Shown piece after piece: positions 13,552-25,091 of a DNA stretch of 64,000 nucleotides. Numbering within the stretch: the first letter of the stretch is position 1; the number at the start of each line of letters is the position of its first letter. The translations under genes were made by a program, and so were the position numbers. Origin of the DNA: Episyrphus balteatus (lineage: Eukaryota; Arthropoda; Insecta; Diptera; Syrphidae). The stretch lies in NCBI RefSeq assembly GCF_945859705.1, contig NC_079135.1, positions 83,646,253 to 83,710,252 of the forward strand. Direction: 5' to 3'. The notes beneath the pieces are model-generated. The model saw only the letters and a program-made list of their open reading frames with translations, did not search any database and had not been told where the DNA came from.

Positions 13552-14474
13552 CACTGTGGTGTATGCGTGACATTTTTACTTGCGATATAGGTATATCAAG
13601 TTTTGCATTCGTACAAAAAAAAAAAAGTTGAGATAACATGACATTACGATGATAGAGAATGCCAAAAAAGTGGGTCCCGGAAGTCCGTCTGTCTGTCAGT
13701 CTGTCTGTCTGTAAACGATTGATTGATGTCAAACTTGGTATGTAGCGTTATTTGGTGACTCTCCAGAGGGATTTCTGGAACTAATTTTTTTTGACCAAAA
13801 ATAATGCTACTTGTCATATACTGATTTAAGTGAAATTGAAATATCTCAAAAACAGCTCCAACGATTTTGTTTAAAAAATTCAAATGTAAGTTTTAAGAAA
13901 AGTTTTATCTTTCAGTAAAAAAATTTTATTTTGAAAATCATTATTAACGGTACCTGCCATAGAACCGTTTTTTTTTTTTTTAATCCGATTTACTCCGAAA
14001 CTACTTATTCGATTTCAACGAAACTTTTTGTAAAAAAGCATTTATATAATTTTTAAAATAATTTTGAAAATTTTTTTTGAAAAATCAAATTTTCGAAAAC
14101 GGGATATTGAATATTTTTGAAATTTTGTTTTAGATGTTGATTAGTAATTTCTACAAAATGGCATACCAACTTTATTTTAAAACTTTTATTCCAAAAAATT
14201 ATTTATACAAAATTATGATTTTGAAAATTTTTGTTCTAAAAATGCACCTTAATATATCAAATAAAACTGGATACTTTTTTTGGAGGCGAATTTGATTTCA
14301 GATTCTGTTTTATTTTTTTTTTTAACGGATTTTATGTTTTTTTTTTTAATTTGTTTTTGTTTATTTATATATAGGTACCTACATTTCATAAATTGTTTTA
14401 TAAAAAGTCTTAAAAATTTAAGCAACTTGTACTCGAACATCAAGTTCGTGCGACCCAGTCCTGCGTTTTATTTT
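13552..14474 (+). repeat. Family D dispersed repeat (plus-strand copy)
   Basis: Runs from CACTGTGGTGTATGCGTGAC through TACTTGCGATATAGG, AATGCCAAAAAAGTGGGTCC, a (GTCTGTCTGTC) microsatellite at about 13685-13712, ACGGTACCTGCCATAGAACC, and ends in the tail AAGTTCGTGCGACCCAGTCC. Strong inverse match to 53476-54380. Confidence 0.8.
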
Positions 14475-14667
14475 CTATAGAAAAAGCTCAAACTCAAACA
14501 GTCAATTAATTTTTTTATTAGCTTAATACAAGAAAAACTTATCATTCAAAACGAAAATTCAGGAGACAAGGAGGAAGTAGAATAGCCTTAAAAATAGGAG
14601 AGCTTGGGAGTACCTGTTAGAAGGCAGTTTAACTAAAACCAAGGTAAAAGCAGTTTAAATTATTATT

Positions 14668-14881
14668 ACCGACTTCCAAAAAGGAAGAGGTATTCAATTC
14701 GTCTGTACTTTTTTGTTTGTGTTTGTTACTTCATAACTTTGTACTGAGTGAACCAATTTTGATAATTCTTTTTGTATTCGAAAGCTGGTGGCTGCAATGT
14801 GATCCCGTTTCAATTTCGTTCAGTTCTGGCCATAGGAACTATTAAACCATAAAACCCAGTTTTGGATCCATGGAAGTCGGT
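14668..14881. mobile_element. MITE with ACCGACTTCCA terminal inverted repeats (copy 1)
   Basis: ACCGACTTCCA at the left and TGGAAGTCGGT at the right. Inside are TTCAATTCGTCTGTACTTTT and TTTTGATAATTCTTTTTGTA, the inverse of text in the 60126-60352 copy. No transposase. Confidence 0.7.
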
Positions 14882-15794
14882 TTTGTTTTTTGATAAAAAT
14901 GATTATTATATTTTTTTAAAGAAATTGAATTCAAACGTTTCTTGTTGTATCAAAAAAATTATTTCTCTTAAGATTCTACAGTGACCAAAGGGGATTCAAT
15001 AGTTGGAGGGGGTTGGATCGCTTTTTTGATTAAAGTATTAGATTTTTATAAATTGAACGTCATTTTACTTTCCAATATATTTAATGAGGAAAAGATGTAA
15101 AAGCTCTGCTGCTTAATATTCGATTTTTCTAAGGCGAAGAACAGCACTCATGTCTAAATCTCCAATTCTTACTTTACAGGCCAACTTAGAAATAACTCAG
15201 GAACCTGAGGTTTTCGTCTGCGGCGTTAAGTAATGGACAACATTTAATTATGTTTTTTATTGGGTCTGATCTAAATTGGTAGTTTTCAATCTTAAAAATC
15301 GAAAACGAATTAAAAACTACATTTATTTATGTAAAATGGGTCACTGTGGTGTATGCGTACTTTTTTTCATTTTTGTTTTTTAGAAGAATTCCATCAATAA
15401 TGTAAAAAAATATTAAATCTGTTTTTATATTTAATAAAACACCGTTTGAAATGATTTCGATCGCGATACGAAGAATGTCATTTGATTTCTTTTATAAAAG
15501 GGAATTAAGAAAAAAAAAATTAAAATCGTACGAGTTGATATGCCATTTTGAAGAAATAATAAATTAACTTAAAAAAAAAAAAAACAATTTCGATATAACT
15601 CATTAACATATTTTTTTGATTTTTCAAAAATTGGGTTGGTCGTGTTCGAAAATATCAAAAAGCAAAAAAATAGTTCTATGACAGGTATCGTTCCCGGTGC
15701 AAAAAATATTTTTTTATTTAAAAAATTGGGTTTTATTTGTATAATACTTACAATCAAAATCGTTAAAGCTATTTTTGAAAAAAAAAAACGAACT
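14882..15794. other. AT-rich stretch with a CACTGTGG motif
   Basis: GGGTCACTGTGGTGTATGCG near 15340 matches 13550 and, inverted, 42806 and 44918. No gene recognised. Confidence 0.4.
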
Positions 15795-16007
15795 TTACCA
15801 GAGTTATGTGCGACAGAGTTACGAGTGTCAAAGTTACGCAAAACTGAAGTTACGAATAACCGAAGTTATGAAATACTGAAGTTACGAATAACCGAAGTTA
15901 TGAAAGACCGAAGTTATGAAAAACCGAAGTTATGAAAAACCAGAGTTACATATGAACAACAAAGCTATGAAACGTGGTTTTTGGGTTGGCAACCATTGAG
16001 AGGAACA
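15795..16007 (+). repeat. GTTACG-unit tandem repeat, half of a foldback relative
   Basis: About nine imperfect 17-18-bp units (GAAGTTACGAATAACC, GAAGTTATGAAAGACC) end in TTTTTGGGTTGGCAACCATT and GAGAGGAACAATAT, the same order as the left arm of 46153-46773. Only one arm is present; family E sequence follows directly. Confidence 0.8.
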
Positions 16008-16625
16008 ATATACCTACGGGAGGAACGTACCAAAAAGCTAGAGCGTATAGGTTGAGTCAAGGCAAGAAAAAAATTGTATGGTACGGGGTGTCTATTTCCC
16101 TCCGTTTAGCCGGGAGGGGGAATTTTCTAAATTTGGACTTAATTTGTAGAAAAATTTGTTAATATCGTACTGTACTTTTTTGTAAAGCCAAAGACTTGTT
16201 CTTGTATCTTGTTTTTTAAATAAATCTGTTTAAAGGAACAGTTTTTGAAAAATTAATTTTCAAAAAAAATATATGGCTTTTTTGAAAAAAAGTATTTTTG
16301 GTTTTTTTTTAATTTATCGAAAACGACAAGATGTTTTTGTATCCAGTTTTAAGTTTTTGTTTAAAAACAAATAAGAACATTAAATTATGTAACTTTAATT
16401 AGCACTTAACAACATAAAATTTTGAAAGAAATAAGTTATCGAAATTAAACTAGTCAATTAAACAGATATATTTAAAAACATATTAAAAGATAAAGTTTTT
16501 GGCTTTACAAAAACGTACAGTACGTTATTTTTGGTGGCTAATTTTAAGAAAATTCCCCCTCCCGGCTAAACGGAGTGAAATAGACAACCCTATGATTGGA
16601 AGCCCAACAATTCTCAGACGGAAAC
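16008..16625. mobile_element. Family E foldback copy
   Basis: GTCTATTTCCCTCCGTTTAG then CCGGGAGGGGGAATTTTCT (about 16089-16127) is the inverse of AGAAAATTCCCCCTCCCGGC then TAAACGGAGTGAAATAGAC (about 16548-16586). Inner TTTTTGTAAAGCCAAAGACTT near 16175 mirrors GGCTTTACAAAAACGTACAG near 16501. CCAAAAAGCTAGAGCGTATA is shared with 40752-41311. Confidence 0.72.
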
Positions 16626-18148
16626 ACCTTAAAAAAACGGAGAATGTGTCAAAAACTCCAAAACTAGCAACACAAAACTTTTTCCTACTCAGAGCATTTA
16701 TTCTGCCAGCCGGTAAATAAAACAAAAATGATTATTACTGAACTCTTTCAGGAGGAAAATTTTCTAGAAAAAATTCTCGTCGATGCGCACACATATATAC
16801 AAACATATCTACAACACACATGCACGCATAAACTAATTTATCAACTGGAATTAATTCGTTTAGTATTTTATTTTTGTTTTGTTTTAAAATTTCTAAAGTT
16901 CAAATCGAAAAAAATACAAAAAAAAAGCCATTCGAACGAAGAATTTTTTTTTTTGTCATCGGTCGTAAAATAATCATTGAGGCCATAACTTTTTACATAT
17001 ATGTACATCCATACAAACATGCAATAAAGTTTGAAAATGGAATCACAATACCTAAAGTAGATCCGGTCATGTGGAAATGAAAAATAATACATTTCCTTAA
17101 AAGTTCTGATATTTTCCAATTCTATTCCCCACCCAGACATGAACTTATTTCCTCTGTGTTGGTCGCTTGTCCTTTTGCCAAACTTCCATAAACTTTAAGA
17201 ACTTTCAATGAGCAACTATATACTATACCTTCATGTCCGAGAGACCGGAAGAGACGAACATGGCCCGACAGAAAAGAAAAGATGCCCAGAGTGATAACAT
17301 TGCCTGAATGGGGCATATGGCCAGTAGTTAGTTGGATAATTGTTCCTTTTGATTGTTACTCTGAAGGTGTATCCTTTTCCTTATTCGACCAATTTCTTTA
17401 GGTCTTCATGTTATTTTTTCTTCTATTTTCTTTGGTATTTTTAGTTTTGCTCGTCTCCAGAATGAAGCAATGAAGATGAAGAAAGACTTCATAATCATCT
17501 CAGTATTCTCGAGCAATTATTATTTTTTTTTTTAAGTTTTCTACTTCCTTGTAAGAGAGTAATTGTTGTTGCTGGGTACACAAATAATGCTCAAGCAAGC
17601 ACGATGGATGTTGGATAGAGTCTCCAGAAGAATAAAAAGAGGTCACCATCCATCCAGGAGGAACTTTAGAAAATTTTAGGTCCTAGCTTGTTTTGGGGGA
17701 AATTGAACAGAGAGAAGGTATTTAATATTTAAATTTACTTCGAGTCTGTATTCCAGGAATATAGTTTGTGCGTTGTCGTTTAATTCGAGACAAGAACGTG
17801 CAAAAAGCAACTTGAAGTTGAAGTAAACTTTGAATTATTTCCAATTCACCTATTTGCTCTACGTAAATTGCTTTTTTGCATCTTCTTTAGATGAGAAAGG
17901 TATACCTACCAAAACACACACAATGGAATGAAAGTTTGGTGCATGTTCTTTTAAATAGATTTTATGCATAGAAATTATAAATGAATGTATATATTTTTTT
18001 TCTTTTATATTAAGACAATTAAAGACATTTTGTGTCGATAAAAAGTTTTAGAATTTAGTGAAACTAAAAATAGTAGGTAAATTTGTGGGAAATAAATTTT
18101 AAGTGTTCTAATCAAGTGGATATGGATATAATAAGCAAAAAAAAATCA
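16626..18148. other. Non-repetitive stretch, no gene seen
   Basis: AT-rich, with CA/TA-rich words near 16790-16830. Open frames are short and overlap on both strands. Confidence 0.45.
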
Positions 18149-18962
18149 TGTGTGCAATTCACACGTGGTTGAAGTGAAACCTTAAAAATCATTTTGAAAA
18201 AATCAAAAAAATATAACTTTTTTTTATTCCATCACTTTTTTTATATGACAACCTACAATAAATTTTATACCATCTGAAAGCTTATTGTTTCAGCTCAAAA
18301 TATTTATATCGACAATGTCTATACAACATCTACAAAAAAAGCTAGAATTTTTTTTAATCCAATTAGTTTTCATAAAAAATGCAAAACAATTAATTTCTTT
18401 TCTCTTTTAACGCCATTAAATCCATTTTTTTTAAAGACAACCTATAATAAATCTTATATCATTATTTTTTCACCTTTTATATGACGCTTCAATCATATTT
18501 CTACCATGCCTACAAAAAAAGTAAGAATTTTTTAAAGCCAACCATGTAGAAATTTCAAACTGAGATTACGGTACTTCCTCTACTGCTGGCTGGTCATATC
18601 GGCAACAAATCTTCACAGGGGTTTTGAGGTATTTTTCAAGTTTTTCAATTCAAAATTATATCACTTTTAGAGCACGTACCGTTATGTGTGATGTATTAAA
18701 TGAAAGGTAATATTATCTCTAGATCAAAAGATATAACGTGTTTAAAAAAAGAACATCTTTTCAACGTTATCTTAGAATTTTGAATATGAAATTAATCGAA
18801 ATTTTGCACAATCATAATTTATTTAATTACCTATCTACTGTATAAATTTCATTCATCTATCTATTAAAACAAAAAAGTTATGATCAATTGATTTTTCGTA
18901 TCGCTTTTTCGTTTCATCTTGTTTCAAACACTACGATACTAAAGAAGTTTTTATTTCAAAAA
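18149..18962 (-). mobile_element. Family R element (minus)
   Basis: Begins TGTGTGCAATTCACACGTGG then TTGAAGTGAAAC and ends AAAGAAGTTTTTATTTCAAA. Inverse copy of 7804-8626 and 23262-24194. Two near-duplicate internal blocks (TGACAACCTACAATAAATTT near 18246, GACAACCTATAATAAATCTT near 18437) are shared by all copies. No protein. Confidence 0.78.
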
Positions 18963-19316
18963 AGTTAAGTCAGATCAAAAGCACATAAAACAGTAAGTTA
19001 CGATACTGTTACTATTTACAGTATAAAAAAAAGATTTTTCCATATTATATCTGTGTATCTCGCTTCAGCCCAAACCACTGGAACGATTTGCTTCAAAATT
19101 GGTAGCTATATATAAGGTTTATAATAGGGGTTTGAAATTGAAATTAATCGTAGTTGCAAAAGGACGAAAATAGATACATTACTTATTTTGTTTTTCCCAA
19201 AAATGGCTGTAACAATTTTGTCTTTTTTTGTTTTAATACGTTTACTATCATACAAATGTTTTAGTAATCTTAATCTTAAAACGAAGAAAAATAAAAAAAA
19301 TATATTTTAAAGATAG
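18963..19316. other. AT-rich stretch, possible transposon relic
   Basis: Text at 19050-19130 (CTTCAGCCCAAACCACTGGA, then ACGATTTGCTTCAAAATTGG) resembles phrases found near Helitron 5' regions, but neither terminus was found. Confidence 0.3.
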
Positions 19317-19648
19317 TCAAAATTCTGCCTGGGTCAAAATTCTTTTGTTAAAATTCTGCTTTTCAGAATTCTGTTTTTCATAATTCTGTTTTTCAAAATT
19401 CTGCCAAAAATTAAAAAAGGGTTTGGAAAATGTTAAAAAGCCCGCGCTTTTTAACATTTTCCAAACCCGTTTTTAATTTTTGGAAGAATTTTTTAAAATC
19501 ATATTCTATAGCAAAATGCGCTAGCACATTCATTCAAAACATTAAATACGAAAAGGAATATACTTTATGTATATACTCGTATAGATGTGAGTTATAATAA
19601 AGTCAGTACTCTAAGCAGTTTGAATTTTGAAGTCAGCATTTTGACCCG
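19317..19648. mobile_element. Smaller relative of the foldback transposon
   Basis: Left AGTCAAAATTCTGCCTGGGT and repeated AAAATTCTG words, right GAAGTCAGCATTTTGACCCG followed by CTCCC, match the arms of 20016-21441. It contains a near-perfect palindrome at 19404-19482 around GTTTGGAAAATGTTAAAAAG. The outer left terminus is diverged and no duplication was found. Confidence 0.7.
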
Positions 19649-20766
19649 CTCCCTATGGAAATTAATCATTTTTAAAAAATTACCATAATCAGTTGTAGAA
19701 GCTGGCATCAAACTATAACCCAATTTTAAAGTTCAAGTGACCTCAACTCCAAAGCGTTTCGCCTAGGTACGACAGTTGGCTCATTAGTTAGATCTGTCGT
19801 ACCCTTACTAAGACACCTTATTTTGGTCAATGCACTTCACTTTTGAAAACTGACGCGCGTCAGTTGATTATTGCGCCATATGTCTCGATCTGGATTTTGT
19901 TTTGTAAATGCTTGACAGTTCACTCACAAGTCACAACCTTGCTAATGAATAGCTCATGTGCTTATAGGCATTGCCACAAAGCATTTCCAATGTTCACTTG
20001 AATGATGAATATGAAGGGTTGGGGTCAAAATTCTGCCGGGGTCAAAATTCTTTTGTCAAAATTCTGCTTTACAAAATTCTGCTTTTCATAATTCTGTTTT
20101 ACAAAATTCTGCAAGAAATTAAAAAAGGGTTTGGAAAATGTTAAAAAGCGAGCGCTTTTTTAATTTATCAAATAAAGATGAATATTCAAAAATTTGAATA
20201 AGAAAAGGAATATTTTGTATCAAACAACATCGGTTCAAATAAGTTATAGATTTTATTTGAAAGAAATTCAGTCTATGCATTTTAAAAAATATTTTCCACA
20301 CTTATTAAGCGATAGTTTTTTCATTTAAATAGTTTTCTTAGAGCCAATTTTTCAATCTTCTAATAAACAGTCAGTTAACTGTTCTACAAATAAAGTTATT
20401 AGACTCATAAACAATCAGATAAAAATATTGAATTTTTCAATCAAGAATATTTATTTTACAGAATAACAAAAAAAAATTGTCAAATTAAAAAATATTTAAA
20501 ATTAAACGTCATTTTTATTCATGATTGTTTTTGTTTTCTTGTGTTCCACTGTATTTTTTTCAAAATTCTTTCAAAACAACTTTGACAACTGACACAATAT
20601 TTTTGTTGAGATTATTAATTAGAATAATTTTTATTCGTCTCTGAAAGAAGCAGATAGTTTTATTCTTAGGAATAAGCTATATCTGCCTGTTGAAAAATTG
20701 ATTTTTTCTCTATCCTTAGGAATAAGTACTAACTGACTGTTTAACTGACTATTAAAAAATTGGCCC

Positions 20767-21180
20767 TTAATCGATAGTTTTTTTTTCATTTGAATAGTTT
20801 TTTATACGATAGTTTTTTCATTCAAATAATTTTCTTAAACGATAGTTTTTTTCATTTGAATGGTTTTCTTAAACGATAGTTTTTTCATTTGAATAGTTTT
20901 TTAATACGATAGTTTTTTCATTCAAATAGTTTTCTTAATCGATAGTTTTTTTTTTTCATTTGAATAGTTTTTTATACGATAGTTTTTTCATTCAAATAGT
21001 TTTCTTAAACGATAGTTTTTTTCATTTGAATGGTTTTCTTAAACGATAGTTTTTTCATTTGAATAGTTTTTTAATACGATAGTTTTTTCATTGAAATAGT
21101 TTTTTTAATCGATAGTTTTTTCATTCAAATAGTTTTCTTAATCGATAGTTTTTTTTTCAATTGAATAGTTTTTTTATACG
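20767..21180. repeat. Tandem CGATAGTTTTTTCATT(C/T)GAATAG array inside the foldback element
   Basis: Units of CGATAGTTTTTTCATT followed by CAAATAGTTTTCTTAA or GAATAGTTTTTTATA alternate, giving ~35-bp half-units and a higher-order period of roughly 170 bases (20790-20940 is re-read at 20960-21110). Confidence 0.8.
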
Positions 21181-21355
21181 ATAGATTTTATTCGATAGTT
21201 TATTCGATAGTTTGTTCGATAGTTTTTATTCGATAGTTTATTCGATAGTTTTTATTCGAATGAGTAAATGAATGAATAAATGAACTATTGGATAGTTCAA
21301 ATCCTTCAGTTACTAACTATCGATAGTTCAAATCATTCGATAGTTCCCATCACTA
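21175..21355. mobile_element. Right end of a second hAT-like MITE, left end not seen
   Basis: TTCGATAGTTTATTCGATAG, AACTATCGATAGTT and the terminus TTCGATAGTTCCCATCACTA match the right third of the 32028-32470 element. No TAGTGATGGG left end occurs upstream; the CGATAGTT array takes its place. It abuts the right foldback arm at 21356. Confidence 0.75.
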
Positions 21356-21450
21356 GCTAGCAGAATTTTGAAAAGCAGAATAGAAAAAAAAGCAGAATTT
21401 TGAAAAGCAGAAATTTGAAGCCAGAATTTTGACCCGATCCCGAATATGAA

Positions 21451-23077
21451 TTTCAGCTTAAGTGTCATCTCAGCAGACATTAAGATTTTTAGCTACAACT
21501 CAAATTTAACAACTTTATGCGACTTAAGTCTGAACATATCGGTGCCCTTACTTATGAAAATTTTGGCCATCATCATCTAAGTTAAATGGATTGTTACGAT
21601 TATGATTGATAACGATATTGGCCTTTGCTCACGTGGAATGGTATGAAAAGTCTTCTTCTCGAAAACCAACTTTAATCTGGATGTGCTTATTTTAGACTTT
21701 TATAAGCTAGATTTCAAAACTATTTATTGTTGTTGAAAAATATCAGTTTTTAAGTGTGTGACGAAAATGACATGTTTAAACTGATTTTTTTGTTTTTATA
21801 GAGTAACCTATTACCATTACTTTGGCAATTTATTCTCACATATTAATTGGAATCATTTGTTGTCAATCAAACATCATATCCTTTTTTAATTTAAAGTAAT
21901 TGTACCTATCGATTTAACTACAAATCGATAAAACAAAACACAAAAACTCGATTGCAAGGTTAACCTTACCAATAAAACCTTCTGTTTGTCTTCTGGAAGT
22001 TCCATACGAACTCAGGAAGCTTTCCAAATTTAAAAAGAGTTCAATGGTTTTTTTTTTTTTGTCTGAAGGAAATCAATTATTCGTTTAGACAGTGATAAAT
22101 CTACAAGAGAGTCTTCTCGAAAATAAACAGAAGATAGAGAATCAAATTGAATGTTTTGTACTTTCATGAAATTGCTATACCAATGTTTTCCTTTTGCTGG
22201 GCTCTCTGTTAGTTCTTTTTGCTACTAACAAATGACAGACAGATCTATTCATCTAAAACCACCTCTCTTTTAGGACACATTAAAGGATATCGAAATATAG
22301 AAGAGCTCACATACATAAATATCGACATGGTATACAACAGACTATACACCAGCTTGTGCCCTTGCCCTTCATAAATAATTAAACCCTCTGGCAATGCTGT
22401 GATCTGTTGATATGTTCGTTATCCTCCATTCAATAAGAGGATTAGATTTTTATGTGATTCTCTCTCTTGGGAGTGAATTTCCTTTGGGAAGAAAAACAAA
22501 TAAAAAAGAAAAAGAAGAGAAAAAAAAAACAAACAAAACACCAAAAAAAAAAAAAAAAGACGAACAATTCCCAAAACTACCTCGAAGCTCTATATATATT
22601 GTATAAGGACCACCATCATCACTTGGTTGGTTTTTTGATGGCATTTTCCGCATAACCAGAACAGGAAGCAGTGTAGCCATTAACAGAGCTCTAGGTCAAA
22701 GGTGGCTTAGTCATGGAGATTTATGCGTGGAGAGAATGTACATTCGATTTGCGGTCAATGGGACAAAACCTATTAAGATACTGATCGAATACTTTCTGAT
22801 ATTAACTTGGATATTTATTTCCGATTGTCTATGGCAAACCCATTTTCACGCTTCACTTCCTGTAAATTCCATTTGGAATTTTTTATTATGATGGTGCTTT
22901 GAGTTTTCTAATAGAGATTGGAGTGTATATTTTTGAAACATTTTTTTTTTTTTTGCAGGTTTTAGGAAGGTTTATTTATTATTACAAATAAAAAAAATAT
23001 TTTTTTTAATTCTATTTAAGTGGTTTTATTAATGCGAAAAAGTACTTTAACACACATTTTGTCAGGTATTTTGTTTT
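21451..23077. other. Non-repetitive AT-rich stretch
   Basis: No gene recognised. Overlapping open frames at 22412-22680 come from an A-rich tract and its complement. Confidence 0.45.
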
Positions 23078-23261
23078 TAGGACAAAAACTAACGGTACCT
23101 GTCATATAACGGAAATAGAAAAGATATTTTTTTTTTTAAAGACGGCTCTAGCGATTTTGATTAAAATTTTTTTGAAAAATTGTTAGAAAATTTTTATACA
23201 TAATTTTTAAATATAAAAAAATATTTTTTTAAAAAACGGCTCTAACGATTTTCAAATTTTT

Positions 23262-24194
23262 TTGAAGTTAAAACTTCTTTAGTATCGTAGTGATTTGAAA
23301 CAAGATGAAACGAAAAAGCGACAGGAAAAATCAATTGATTATAACTTTTTTGTTTTAATAGATAGAAGAATTAAATTTTTACAGTAGATAGGTAATTAAA
23401 TAAACTATAATTGTGCAAAATTTAAATTAATTTCATATTCAATATCCTGAGATAACGGTAGAAAGATGTTTTTTTTTTCTAAACACGTTGTATATTTTGT
23501 TCTAGAGCACATAAAAATTTTATTTGACTTTGATACGCATGCTGATAATAGCCTTTTTTTATTATCCCACTTGATCCATATAGATCATTAATTAACACGT
23601 ATTATAACAACTACAAGAGATCTTGCTTTTTCATCAGGATTACGAATCGTGACAAAGTTACACAATCTTAAATTGAAAATCTTGAAAAACACCTCAAAAC
23701 ACCTGTGGAGATCTGTTGCCGATAACCAGCCACCAGTGTAGGAAGTACCGTTATCTGAGTTAAAAATTTCGACATAGAATTGGCTTTAAAAAATTCTTAC
23801 TTTTGTAGGCATGGTAGAAATGTGATATATATATTTCATATAAAAGGTGAAATAATAAGCTTTCAGATGATATAAAATTTATCACAGGTTGTTAAAAAAA
23901 ATATATATTTAATGGTGTTAAAAGAGAAAAAAAGATTGATTTTTTTGCTTATTTAATGAAAAGTGATTGGGTTTAAAAAAGTCTAGCTCTTTTTGTAGAT
24001 GTTGTAGGTAAAGATATGGTCGATATAAATATTTTGAGCTTTCAGATGATATAAAATTTATTATAAGTTGTCATATAAAAAACATGGATTTAAAGGTGAT
24101 AGAATAAAAAAAAGTAGATTTTTTCGATTTTTTTTTTTTTGCAAGAAAAATTATTTTTTAAGGTTTCACTTCAACCACGTGTGAATTGCACACA
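23262..24194 (+). mobile_element. Family R element (plus), nested in family D
   Basis: Starts TTGAAGTTAAAACTTCTTTA and ends TTCACTTCAACCACGTGTGA then ATTGCACACA; the ends are imperfect inverse repeats around GAAGTGAAAACTT. Contains GATTATAACTTTTTTGTTTT and a TATAAAATTTAT(C/T)A block twice. About 110 bases longer than other copies because of an extra segment near 23555-23665. No protein. Confidence 0.75.
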
Positions 24195-24323
24195 TGATTT
24201 TTTTTTCAATTCCTTTAAATGCAAGAAATCAAATGGCGTACTTGGTTTTGGAAAAAAAACAGCATTTAAAACGGTGTTTAAATAGGTAATTATAAAAACA
24301 GATGCAATTTTTTTTTTACATTA

Positions 24324-24961
24324 CACCGGCACACAAAATAAAAAAAGTGTCATGTACCAGGAACCAGACCTATCTTTTTATACATATGTTTTTGGGCACG
24401 CTGAATCCGAATTTCAAGTCCGTTTGGCCCGGTCACCCTCCAGTTTTGAGCTGTGACTGCATTTTGTTTGGATTTTTATGACTTTTTTGGAGTTTTTTGC
24501 ATTTTTCTCAAAACTGAAGGGTGTTCGGGCAAAACGGACTTGAAATTCGAATTCAGCGGGTCCAAAAACATATAGAAAGATATGTCTGGTTCCTGGTACA
24601 TGGAACTTTTTTTTTTTGTGTGCCGGGGATGAAAGCGACATTTCGCGACAGTGCCAGCACACCAAAAAAAAAGTTGTATGTACCAGGAACAAGACCCATC
24701 TTTCTATATGTTCTTGGACCCGCTGAATCCGAATTTCAAGTCCGTTTTGCCCGGTCATCCTCCAGTTTTGAGAAAAATGTAAAAAAGACCCCAAAAAAGG
24801 CAAAAAACTTCCTTTTTTTTTAGTTTTTTGCATTTTACTCAAAACTGGAGGGTGACAGGGTCAAACGGACTTGAAATTCGGATTCAGCGTGCCCGAAAAC
24901 ATATAGAAAGATAGGTCTGGTTCCTGGTACATGACACTTTTTTTTATTTTGTGTGCCGGTG
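24324..24961. mobile_element. Palindromic element with CACCGGCACAC ends and TTA duplication
   Basis: Ends CACCGGCACACAAAATAAAA (left) and its inverse (right) are flanked by TTA (24321-24323 and 24962-24964). The uninterrupted family D copy has TATACTACTTATGAAA at the equivalent site, with a single trinucleotide there. The element is four ~130-bp modules in alternating orientation, each with GTACCAGGAAC(C/A)AGAC and a CGGACTTGAAATTC word. The TTA duplication suggests PIF/Harbinger. No transposase. Confidence 0.85.
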
Positions 24962-25091
24962 TTATTTATGAAATTCCATAAAAATATGAAATTTTAAATT
25001 TTCCCTAATTTTGTTCAGAAAAGAGCTTTAACATTATAGTTACTTTTAAAATAAGAGCAATTAAGTGCGACCACAGTCGTGCATTTTATTT

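Larger units (their letters stand above)
20016..21441. mobile_element. Foldback (FB-like) transposon with 9-bp target duplication
   Basis: The left end GGGTTGGGGTCAAAATTCTG and the right end (inverse GGGATCGGGTCAAAATTCTG) differ at three positions. GAATATGAA flanks both (20007-20015 and 21442-21450). Arms are built of repeated AAAATTCTG(C/T) words. A GTTTGGAAAATGTTAAAAAG block follows the left arm. The right half is filled by CGATAGTTTTTTCATT-type repeats and a hAT-MITE right end. Subrepeated arms and a 9-bp duplication match Foldback elements. No transposase. Confidence 0.82.
23078..25091 (+). repeat. Family D copy carrying two nested insertions
   Basis: The left part (ACTAACGGTACCTGTCATAT, then GACGGCTCTAGCGATTTTGA) and the right part (AAATGGCGTACTTG, AAAAACAGATGCAATTTT, then ATTTATGAAATTCC and the tail AAGTGCGACCACAGTCGTGC) match the order in the uninterrupted copy at 39687-40690. 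A family R element (23262-24194) and the CACCGG element (24324-24961) occupy the gaps. Confidence 0.75.

Noticed and set aside
18149..24194. Family R as a protein-coding transposon
   Set aside because: Copies at 7804, 18149 and 23262 share no conserved open frame; short frames such as 8079-8297 differ between copies.
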